The position numbers and the translations under genes are program-made. A stretch of DNA of 64,000 nt, from contig JASBTZ010000007.1 in assembly GCA_030148165.1 (NCBI GenBank), forward strand, positions 186,001-250,000, in the 5' to 3' direction. The notes beneath the pieces were generated by a model. It was not told the origin of the DNA. It did not search any database and worked only from the letters and a program-made list of their open reading frames with translations. Numbering within the stretch: the first letter of the stretch is position 1; every line of letters begins with the position of its first letter. Below, in pieces: positions 29,670 through 36,588 of the stretch. The DNA is from Bacteroidota bacterium. GTDB taxonomy: Bacteria > Bacteroidota > Bacteroidia > Flavobacteriales_D > Crocinitomicaceae.

Positions 29670-30341
29670 ATGGCGAAACTCGTTATTGTTCCTACACCAA
29701 TAGGGAATCTTGAAGATATTACACTAAGGGCACTTCGTATCCTAAGAGAATGCTCCGTCATATTCGCCGAAGATACCAGGGTTACGGGGAAGCTATTGAA
29801 GCATTTTGAAATTCAGCAACAGCTTATTTCGTTTCACGCCAATAATGAGCACAAAGTACTTGAACGGGCGATCGATAAAATTCTGTCGGTGGACACCGCT
29901 GTTCTGGTTTCTGACGCGGGCACACCTGGGATTTCGGACCCGGGATTTCTCTTAGTCAGAGCATGTATTGAACACGGTGTCGAGGTGGAGTGTTTGCCCG
30001 GTCCGGTTGCGTTTGTTCCAGCCCTTGTAGCTAGTGGTTTCCCATGCGATAAGTTTATGTTCGAGGGATTTTTGCCGCATAAAAAGGGTAGGCAAACACG
30101 CCTGAAATTGATTGCTGAATCTGAGCTCACAGTTGTGCTATACGAATCACCACATCGATTAGTAAAATGTCTTGGACAAATAGAAGAGTTTATGGGCAGT
30201 GAGCGCGAAGTCTGTGTGGCAAGAGAGCTAACCAAAATCCACGAAGAGTATAAGCGAGGAAAAGTAAGTGAAGTCAAAAAGTACTACGAAACTCATCCGC
30301 CCAAAGGAGAGATCGTTATATTAATTGCGGGGAGAAAATAA
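29670..30341 (+). CDS. rsmI: 16S rRNA (cytidine(1402)-2'-O)-methyltransferase
   Basis: SAM-dependent tetrapyrrole-methylase-fold enzyme that 2'-O-methylates C1402 in the 16S rRNA decoding centre. The family N-terminus LVIVPTPIGNLEDITLRAL, the SDAGTPGISDPG loop and LPGPVAFVPALVASGF are unmistakable, as is FEGFLPHKKGRQ. Length 223 residues matches the core enzyme without the C-terminal extension seen in E. coli. The stop overlaps the next ATG by one base (TAATG). Confidence 0.96.
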   Translation: MAKLVIVPTPIGNLEDITLRALRILRECSVIFAEDTRVTGKLLKHFEIQQQLISFHANNEHKVLERAIDKILSVDTAVLVSDAGTPGISDPGFLLVRACIEHGVEVECLPGPVAFVPALVASGFPCDKFMFEGFLPHKKGRQTRLKLIAESELTVVLYESPHRLVKCLGQIEEFMGSEREVCVARELTKIHEEYKRGKVSEVKKYYETHPPKGEIVILIAGRK

Positions 30342-31381
30342 TGAAAACAGAAGCGTATTTTTTAACAGGATTAGGTAAGTCAAGTGAATCATTCGAGCTG
30401 AGGACGTATGAATTAGAAGCACCTGGCTCCGATGAGGTGATTGTTGAAGCAGAAGCTTTTGGTTTGAATTACGCTGATGTCGTAATGAGAAAAGGTCTTT
30501 ACCGGGAAGCTCCGGATATTCCTTACGTTCCGGGATACGAGGTTGTCGGAAAAGTTGTGTCATGCGGTTCAAATGTGGATGATAGTCTGATAGGGCAACG
30601 CGTTGCTGCGTTCTGTCGCTTCGGTGGTTACTCTCGACACGTCACGACATTCTCGTATGCAGTAGTTCCGGTTGAGAACGAACCTGCGGAAGAGCTTTTG
30701 GCATTATGCACCCAGGCCGTTACAGCGTATTATATGGCCGAATACTTAACACCCATTCATCCAATAGACACGGTACTTATTCATGCAGCGGCAGGTGGTG
30801 TTGGTACCATTCTGATTCAATTAGCAAAGAATAAAGGAGCTACCGTAATAGCCAAAGTCGGCGGAAAAGAAAAAGAAGAAGTGGTAAAGTCGCTTGGAGC
30901 AGACCATGTGGTGAATTACCGGACGGAAGATTATGCAGAACAGGTCAGGTCGATCATAGGACAGGACAGGATCGATGTTAGTTTTAATCCTGCAGCCGGA
31001 TCAACTTACAAAAAAGACATGTCCCTGCTGGGATCTGGAGGTCGACTTGTCTTATTTGGAGCTTCGGAACTAGGGGATGCTAAATGGGGGATCTTCTCTA
31101 AGCTAAACTTCATTCGCAAGATGGGCCTTTTAATTCCGGTTGCATTGATGATGCGTTCAAAAAATATACTTGGTGTAAATATGTTGAAGATTGCAGATAA
31201 CAGACCGGAAGTTATGAAGCAGTGTTTACGTGATGTGATACAGCTCTATAATAATGGGAAATTGAAGCCGCAAATCGGAGGTCGATATAGTCATCAAGAC
31301 ATGTATAAGGCGCATGATCTATTAGAAAGCGGCAAATCAACAGGTAAGATCACCGTATTTTGGGACAATGCTGAAGCGTAA
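30341..31381 (+). CDS. Zinc-independent quinone oxidoreductase (MDR, VAT-1-like)
   Basis: Medium-chain reductase of the NADPH:quinone oxidoreductase/VAT-1 subgroup, 346 residues. The GroES-like N-terminal domain contains GLNYADVVMRKGLY and YVPGYEVVGKV. The Rossmann domain has the NADPH loop HAAAGGVGTILIQLAK. The structural and catalytic zinc ligands of alcohol dehydrogenases are absent. The insertion around KLNFIRKMGLLIPVALMMRSK is typical of VAT-1 relatives. It overlaps the Rieske gene by 14 bp, suggesting the Rieske protein could serve the same redox process; that is inference. Confidence 0.88.
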   Translation: MKTEAYFLTGLGKSSESFELRTYELEAPGSDEVIVEAEAFGLNYADVVMRKGLYREAPDIPYVPGYEVVGKVVSCGSNVDDSLIGQRVAAFCRFGGYSRHVTTFSYAVVPVENEPAEELLALCTQAVTAYYMAEYLTPIHPIDTVLIHAAAGGVGTILIQLAKNKGATVIAKVGGKEKEEVVKSLGADHVVNYRTEDYAEQVRSIIGQDRIDVSFNPAAGSTYKKDMSLLGSGGRLVLFGASELGDAKWGIFSKLNFIRKMGLLIPVALMMRSKNILGVNMLKIADNRPEVMKQCLRDVIQLYNNGKLKPQIGGRYSHQDMYKAHDLLESGKSTGKITVFWDNAEA

Positions 31382-31709
31382 GATAAAATGGAGTTTACTT
31401 TTTCAGGATAAACAAGAGTTGGACAACCTTTTTCAGCTTAAAGAATGTGTAGTGCATAAAAGTTTTGTGGGTGAGTTTTTGTTAGTTAAACAAGGAGAAG
31501 ATTATTACGCTTTTAAGAATAAGTGCCCTCATCAGAATAAACCACTCGAAGGCAGTCGTGTTGAAGGTGAGCATTTGATTTGTCCCTGGCATCAATACCA
31601 TTTTTCATTGGAGGATGGTAGAGGACATGGCCTCTATGTTGAAAAATATCCGCTGAAGTTCGAAGACGAGGGCATATATATTGGTCAGGAGAAATGGTCC
31701 TTGTTTTAA
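31368..31709 (+). CDS. Rieske 2Fe-2S ferredoxin-like protein
   Basis: Small soluble Rieske protein of 113 residues. The cluster ligands are complete: CPHQNKP and, 16 residues on, CPWHQYHF, giving two Cys and two His. No signal peptide or membrane anchor is present, so it is a cytosolic electron carrier rather than a cytochrome bc subunit. Relatives serve oxygenases or nitrite reductase (NirD-like), but no catalytic partner of those types is nearby. It is the last gene of the RDD-rsmI-QOR unit, overlapping the upstream gene by 14 bp. It converges with the antiporter gene with only a 3-bp gap. Confidence 0.9.
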   Translation: MLKRKIKWSLLFQDKQELDNLFQLKECVVHKSFVGEFLLVKQGEDYYAFKNKCPHQNKPLEGSRVEGEHLICPWHQYHFSLEDGRGHGLYVEKYPLKFEDEGIYIGQEKWSLF

Positions 31710-31712
31710 GAA

Positions 31713-33002
31713 CTAAAATCCGTCCATATCTTGTTTTTCTGTGTTCTCCTGTGCCCTTAAATCAAATTCTTCATCTGAAATCGTGCTTGATTTGCGAAAG
31801 ATAACATCCGTGACTTTTTCACCCCGATAGCTGATCAATCCGATCATCATTACGATGCTCGTGATCAGAATGGGGTACAATAGTAATCCCGTATCGAAAT
31901 TTTCGATTAGATGCGCATCGCTTTTCATCAGAACGAAATACAAGAGTACCGTAATTAATCCGCGAGGTGCGATCCAAAGCTCTGGTTTGATATGTTCTTT
32001 TGCAAAAACACGAAGTGAAATATACCGAACAGCATAAAGTATTAACACAATGACAAGGCTGTTGACCGCTACTTCGATGTTGTATAATGAGGTAACGGTA
32101 ATGCTCAGACCAAAAACGACAAAGAAGAATGTTCTTAGTAAAAAGGCAAACTCCAGCGTTAGATTGTGGAAGTCATGAATAATTGGTTGGACCTGTTCCC
32201 GGTTGAATAATTTCTTTAGTCTGCCTCTGAAGAATAGTTCCGAGTTGTTCAGGACAAGTCCGAATGTCAAAATGATCAATAGTGACGAGAGGTGGAATAC
32301 CTTTCCGATTGCAAAAAGCAGGATAAGAATAGCCAGTACCAGGAAGAGTTTAACCTGCATTTTTAAATGTTGGAAAAGGTAAACCATAACATAGGCAAGC
32401 AAAAGGGATAAAACCAGAGTGCCCAGTACATTGAGGACTATTTCAAGCGTTAGCGACCCTCCCCCCGCTCCACCATCTGCTCCAATCATGAAATAGAAAA
32501 CCATGATTCCGATAATATCTGAGAAAGTGCTCTCGTACACCATGAATTCCTTTTTATCCCCCCGAATCCTTCCGACACTAGGGATTACGATAGCGCTACT
32601 CATGATGCTGAGCGGTGTTGCATTGAGCAATGCTGTATATAAATCGACACTCGGGAAGATGTACATAAAGAACGCAGCTAATCCAAACATACAACCGCCA
32701 ATTCCGATTATTGCAGTGACCATTGAGCGAACAATCAACCCAATCTTGTCTCGCTCCAATTTCAGATCAAGGGCCGCTTCCAACACGATCATCACTAAAC
32801 CAATGTTGCCGAGAATTTGCAGCATGGTATCCAGATTGATCTCGTCAAGACTATGACCATTCGCATTTAATATTGCCTTGGTACCCATGCCCAGTCCAAT
32901 CAACATTAACACCGAAGGAATATTGGTCTTTTCAGCAATTATGTTAAAGAAGAAACTTAATATGATCACACTGGCTAGTGCGATGATCAAAATATACGTC
33001 AT
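31713..33002 (-). CDS. CPA-type cation:proton antiporter (NhaP-like)
   Basis: Polytopic membrane protein of 429 residues, with about 11-12 hydrophobic segments and the Na+/H+ exchanger fold signature. Conserved transport-site regions are seen as NATPLSIMSSAIVIPSVG and ESTFSDIIGIMVFYF; the Asp of the latter is the likely ion-binding residue. WIAPRGLITVLLYF matches the CPA motif near the C-terminus. The C-terminal tail is a short acidic stretch without a TrkA domain. Na+ versus K+ specificity cannot be deduced. It is divergent from the ALDH7 gene. Confidence 0.9.
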   Translation of the reverse strand: MTYILIIALASVIILSFFFNIIAEKTNIPSVLMLIGLGMGTKAILNANGHSLDEINLDTMLQILGNIGLVMIVLEAALDLKLERDKIGLIVRSMVTAIIGIGGCMFGLAAFFMYIFPSVDLYTALLNATPLSIMSSAIVIPSVGRIRGDKKEFMVYESTFSDIIGIMVFYFMIGADGGAGGGSLTLEIVLNVLGTLVLSLLLAYVMVYLFQHLKMQVKLFLVLAILILLFAIGKVFHLSSLLIILTFGLVLNNSELFFRGRLKKLFNREQVQPIIHDFHNLTLEFAFLLRTFFFVVFGLSITVTSLYNIEVAVNSLVIVLILYAVRYISLRVFAKEHIKPELWIAPRGLITVLLYFVLMKSDAHLIENFDTGLLLYPILITSIVMMIGLISYRGEKVTDVIFRKSSTISDEEFDLRAQENTEKQDMDGF

Positions 33003-33018
33003 ACATCCCGTTTGAAGT

Positions 33019-33026
33019 CAAATATA
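33019..33026 (-). promoter_or_regulatory. -7 element upstream of the antiporter gene
   Basis: On the minus strand this reads TATATTTG, an exact TAnnTTTG match, 16 bp before the ATG at 33002. The -33 partner is poor. Confidence 0.5.
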
Positions 33027-33064
33027 GCGAAAAGTAGGACTCATGGAATTGTAACTTTAAATAC

Positions 33065-33094
33065 TTTGGAAACTACTTTTTTCGCGTAACTTTG
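33065..33094 (+). promoter_or_regulatory. Promoter of the ALDH7 gene
   Basis: TTTG at 33065-33068, an 18-bp spacer and TAACTTTG at 33087-33094 form a complete Bacteroidota consensus promoter, 34 bp before the ATG at 33129. The same spacing is found upstream of the aspartate kinase gene. Confidence 0.7.
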
Positions 33095-33128
33095 CATTGA
33101 ATTTTTAAATATCAGTAAAGTACTAATT

Positions 33129-34685
33129 ATGACTGAAGTTATGACGGATATGGGGATTCAGAAGATACTGGATCAATTCAATATAGAGCCTTTAAACCAT
33201 GGCGCTTCAACAGGAGGAAGATGGTTACACACGAGAGGTGAAAAAATCGTTTCGTATTCTCCGGTTGACGGAAATGAGATTGCTGCGGTTTCAGGAGCTA
33301 CAGAAGTAGATTATGAAGCGGTAATCTTAAAGGCACAAGAAGCATTTAAAGAATGGCGAACCTGGCCGGCACCTAAGCGAGGTGAGGTTGTGAGACAACT
33401 AGCAGAGAAACTTAGAGAATACAAAGAACCATTAGGTAAATTGGTGTCTTATGAAATGGGTAAATCTTTCCAGGAAGGGTTGGGTGAGGTTCAAGAGATG
33501 ATCGATATTTGTGATTTCGCTGTTGGATTATCTCGTCAGCTACACGGTTTAACGATGCACTCTGAAAGACCAGGTCACAGAATGTATGAGCAATACCATC
33601 CGCTTGGAATAGTAGGAATTATCTCAGCGTTCAATTTCCCGGTAGCAGTTTGGAACTGGAATACAGCATTAGCATGGGTGTGTGGAGATGTATGTGTATG
33701 GAAACCGTCAGAAAAAGCACCTTTGACAGCAATAGCCTGTCAGCAGATTACAAAAGAAGTATTTGATGCTAACGGAGTTCCCGAAGGAACATCAGGCTTA
33801 GTTATCGGAGGAGCTGAAATAGGTAAATTGATGGCGGAAGATAATAGAGTTCCATTGGTTTCTGCAACCGGTTCTACCCGAATGGGTAAATCAGTAGGAC
33901 AAGCCGTTGGTGCGAGATTGGGAAAATCACTTCTAGAGCTTGGAGGAAATAATGCGATCATTATAACACCATCTGCTGATTTAAAAATGGTTGTTCCCGG
34001 AGCAGTATTCGGAGCAGTTGGAACATGTGGTCAACGATGTACTTCAACGAGAAGATTGATCATTCACGAAGACATTTATGATAAAGTTAAGGATGCCCTG
34101 GTAAACGCTTACGAGCAAATCAAGATTGGTAATCCTCTTGACGAGAACAACCATGTTGGCCCGTTAATCGATAGTGATGCAGTAACAATGTATCAGAATG
34201 CACTTAAGCAAGCTGTGGAAGAAGGAGGTAATATCGTTGTTGAAGGAGGAGTTTTGTCTGGTGAAGGATACGAATCAGGGTGTTATGTCAAGCCGGCAAT
34301 TGTAGAAGCTAAGAATGAGTATAAAATCGTACAGCACGAAACATTTGCACCGATTTTATATCTAATCAAGTACTCCGGTAACGTTGAAAATGCTATTAAA
34401 ATTCAAAATGGAGTTCCTCAGGGATTGTCTTCGGCGATCATGACGAATGATCTAAAAGAATCTGAAAAGTTCTTATCTCATGCAGGATCCGATTGTGGAA
34501 TTGCTAACGTTAACATCGGTACGTCAGGAGCTGAAATCGGAGGAGCATTTGGAGGAGAAAAGGAAACTGGTGGAGGTAGAGAATCCGGTTCTGATGCGTG
34601 GAAGATCTATATGAGAAGACAAACGAATACGATCAATTATTCGGATGGCTTGCCACTAGCTCAAGGAATTAAATTTGATCTTTAG
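33129..34685 (+). CDS. ALDH7-type aldehyde dehydrogenase (alpha-aminoadipic semialdehyde / piperideine-6-carboxylate dehydrogenase)
   Basis: NAD-dependent aldehyde dehydrogenase of 518 residues in the antiquitin (ALDH7A1/AmaB) branch. It would oxidise alpha-aminoadipic semialdehyde in lysine breakdown. The catalytic Cys is in VGTCGQRCTSTRRL, the general base in LLELGGNNA, and the ALDH7-specific tail runs GTSGAEIGGAFGGEK and WKIYMRRQTNTINYS. The subgroup call rests on these diagnostic stretches. It stands alone, with its own consensus promoter and its own terminator. No lysine aminotransferase is adjacent. Confidence 0.92.
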   Translation: MTEVMTDMGIQKILDQFNIEPLNHGASTGGRWLHTRGEKIVSYSPVDGNEIAAVSGATEVDYEAVILKAQEAFKEWRTWPAPKRGEVVRQLAEKLREYKEPLGKLVSYEMGKSFQEGLGEVQEMIDICDFAVGLSRQLHGLTMHSERPGHRMYEQYHPLGIVGIISAFNFPVAVWNWNTALAWVCGDVCVWKPSEKAPLTAIACQQITKEVFDANGVPEGTSGLVIGGAEIGKLMAEDNRVPLVSATGSTRMGKSVGQAVGARLGKSLLELGGNNAIIITPSADLKMVVPGAVFGAVGTCGQRCTSTRRLIIHEDIYDKVKDALVNAYEQIKIGNPLDENNHVGPLIDSDAVTMYQNALKQAVEEGGNIVVEGGVLSGEGYESGCYVKPAIVEAKNEYKIVQHETFAPILYLIKYSGNVENAIKIQNGVPQGLSSAIMTNDLKESEKFLSHAGSDCGIANVNIGTSGAEIGGAFGGEKETGGGRESGSDAWKIYMRRQTNTINYSDGLPLAQGIKFDL

Positions 34686-34704
34686 AGAAGAAAAAAAAGC
34701 CTTT

Positions 34705-34733
34705 AAAAGCCGACAGTAATGTCGGCTTTTTTG
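34705..34733 (+). terminator. Intrinsic terminator of the ALDH7 gene
   Basis: AAAAGCCGACA and TGTCGGCTTTT pair perfectly around GTAA, followed by a T-rich run, 20 bp after the stop. Confidence 0.92.
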
Positions 34734-34958
34734 TTGGTATTAAGGGGATACAGAGACAATTCACTTCTCTTTTTCCAGGAGGTCAGCTTTTAAAGTGATT
34801 TTTATCATATTCTAATTGATTAATCTATTTGATATTTGAAATAATAATGAAAGCACAAGGAAGAGTAAGAGGCACGTTCTTCGTATGATTCATGATAGCA
34901 TCCCACCTAAGCAGCGTATGAAGGATGTGATTGAAATTTTTTGTTGCTTTTCGATATT
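34734..34958 (+). other. Intergenic stretch between two plus-strand terminators; no convincing gene, possible sRNA
   Basis: No coding frame here looks like a protein gene. The only ATG-led frames are a 13-codon ORF starting at 34847 and a longer frame from 34885 that reads through the next terminator and lies antisense to the small minus-strand gene. Because the stretch is bounded by an upstream terminator and ends in a strong orphan plus-strand terminator, it may encode a small RNA or short leader. No clear -7/-33 promoter was found; TATTTG and ATATTTG near 34828-34838 are partial matches. Confidence 0.35.
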
Positions 34959-34985
34959 AACCGGTGATTATGTCACCGGTTTTTT
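34959..34985 (+). terminator. Orphan intrinsic terminator
   Basis: AACCGGTGA pairs with TCACCGGTT around TTATG, followed by TTTTTT. Oriented for plus-strand transcripts, yet no plus-strand gene lies between it and the previous terminator. On the minus strand it overlaps the end of the 117-aa gene but lacks a U-run in that direction. Confidence 0.8.
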
Positions 34986-35337
34986 AATTCCAATTGAAGA
35001 AGGTATTCCCTTTGATCGTATCGCTAAGAACCGCTTTAAGTTTGTCGTATTTCTCTTTCGCCTCAAGATCACCATTTTTAGCTTTCTCCTTTACCTTGTA
35101 GTACTCTTCAATGGTTTCACCAAAAAGGTCGTGATCCAGTTTGTTTTTAATGTCGGCGATCTTCGCGTTGATCTCGATAAGAAAGTGTTCGATGTCTCCG
35201 AGTTCCTTTGTTTCCTCCTTTGTGATGTTCGATTTTTTCATCAGGTCAAGATACCTTGGCAGGATCTCACTCAGCATAACAGTAAACTTGTCTAGCTCCT
35301 GATTTAATAACTCTTTATGTTTTTCGAACTGATTCAT
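34984..35337 (-). CDS. Small charged, probably coiled-coil protein
   Basis: Hypothetical protein of 117 residues, unrecognised. It is mostly Glu/Lys/Leu, with heptad-like patterning through most of its length (HKELLNQELDKFTVML, LIEINAKIADIKNKL), so a helical bundle or coiled coil is likely. No signal or membrane segment. The frame is favoured over the opposite ORF (34885-35295), which would read through a terminator and is rich in Phe/Cys. It is divergent from hemW. Function is unknown. Confidence 0.65.
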   Translation of the reverse strand: MNQFEKHKELLNQELDKFTVMLSEILPRYLDLMKKSNITKEETKELGDIEHFLIEINAKIADIKNKLDHDLFGETIEEYYKVKEKAKNGDLEAKEKYDKLKAVLSDTIKGNTFFNWN

Positions 35338-35406
35338 TCCGTGAGAAAGTTATAAAAAAAAGATTCCCTTTTCAAAAATGAATGGAAAATACTTCTACTC
35401 GATTCT

Positions 35407-35414
35407 TAATTTTG
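35407..35414 (+). promoter_or_regulatory. Possible -7 element immediately upstream of hemW
   Basis: TAATTTTG matches TAnnTTTG but ends only 4 bp before the ATG at 35419, implying a leaderless transcript if it is used. No good -33 sequence was seen. Confidence 0.3.
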
Positions 35415-35418
35415 GACA

Positions 35419-36540
35419 ATGGCAGGAATATACATTCATATACCATTCTGTAAACAACGCTGCAGTTATTGTGATTTTCATTTTTCAACGACCTATGAAA
35501 AATACAAGGACGAGATGATCAGCTGTTTGGCAAGTGAAGTGGTTCAGCGAAAGGATTACTTATCAGAAGATGAAGTAACAACCCTTTATTTCGGTGGAGG
35601 AACGCCTAGCTTGTTGGATATCGATCATTTATCGGAGATTACAAACGCTGTTAAAAACAATTTTAAGCTAGCGAACAACTGTGAGTTTACGATGGAAACC
35701 AATCCAGATGATATTAATCCCGAACAACTCGAAAGTTGGCTGAAATTAGGAGTCAATCGATTAAGTATTGGCACGCAATCTTTCCGCGAAAAGGATCTCG
35801 ACTGGATGAACCGTGCGCATACGAACGAAGAATCTATCCAATCAATTCAATTGGCAAAAGACGCAGGGTTTAAGAACGTATCGATCGATTTGATATACGG
35901 TCTGCCGGAACAGAGTCTGGAAGATTGGAAGGATCAGCTGCAGCAGGCGATTGAATTGGATGTTCAGCACCTATCGTGCTATTGCCTTACGGTTGAAGAA
36001 AGAACTGCGTTGAAGAAATGGGTTGAAATCGGGAAACTTGTCATTCCTGATGACGATGTTCAAAGCATGCAGTTCCGATTGATGAAAGACATGTTTGAAG
36101 CAGTCGGATTCGAGCATTACGAAATATCGAATTTTGCAAAACCCGGCTTTGCTTCACAGCACAATAGTTCCTATTGGCAGGGAGAGAAATATTTAGGTAT
36201 TGGACCTTCTGCTCATTCTTTTGATGGAGTAAAGCGTCGATGGAATGTAGCCAACAATCAGAAATACATGAAGCTCTTGTCGACCGGAGACTATTTCGAG
36301 GAGGAAACGCTCAGCCAGACAGATAAATTCAACGAATTGATTCTTACGGGATTGAGAACCGTTCGCGGTGTGGACCTGGTTGAATTACAGGGTATTATGG
36401 AGATTCCTGCTTCAGTATCCGAACAGATACAAGAAGCAGAAAAAAGGGGATGGGTTGAAGTATCCGGGAATTGTATCAAATTAACCGGTCAGGGGTGGTT
36501 AATGGCCGACCATATTTCATCTGCTTTTTTCATCGTCTGA
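35419..36540 (+). CDS. hemW: HemW-like radical SAM heme chaperone
   Basis: Radical SAM protein once annotated as oxygen-independent coproporphyrinogen oxidase and now viewed as a heme-insertion chaperone. The cluster motif is CKQRCSYCDF near residue 12, preceded by IYIHIPF. The LYFGGGTPSLL, METNPDD and RLSIGTQSF stretches and the C-terminal HemN-like domain fit HemW. Length 373 residues is normal. True HemN has a further N-terminal extension, not seen here. It is separate from the hemACD cluster. Confidence 0.92.
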   Translation: MAGIYIHIPFCKQRCSYCDFHFSTTYEKYKDEMISCLASEVVQRKDYLSEDEVTTLYFGGGTPSLLDIDHLSEITNAVKNNFKLANNCEFTMETNPDDINPEQLESWLKLGVNRLSIGTQSFREKDLDWMNRAHTNEESIQSIQLAKDAGFKNVSIDLIYGLPEQSLEDWKDQLQQAIELDVQHLSCYCLTVEERTALKKWVEIGKLVIPDDDVQSMQFRLMKDMFEAVGFEHYEISNFAKPGFASQHNSSYWQGEKYLGIGPSAHSFDGVKRRWNVANNQKYMKLLSTGDYFEEETLSQTDKFNELILTGLRTVRGVDLVELQGIMEIPASVSEQIQEAEKRGWVEVSGNCIKLTGQGWLMADHISSAFFIV

Positions 36541-36588
36541 ACGGATTAGCGAATAATCGGTATTTTTACTCAAATCGAAACTTATACC

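Noticed and set aside
29834-30277. 147-aa minus-strand ORF antisense to rsmI
   Set aside because: Shadow of a clearly conserved gene.
34885-35295. 136-aa plus-strand ORF
   Set aside because: It reads through the strong orphan terminator at 34959-34985, is antisense to a better-looking minus-strand gene, and is unusually rich in Phe/Cys.
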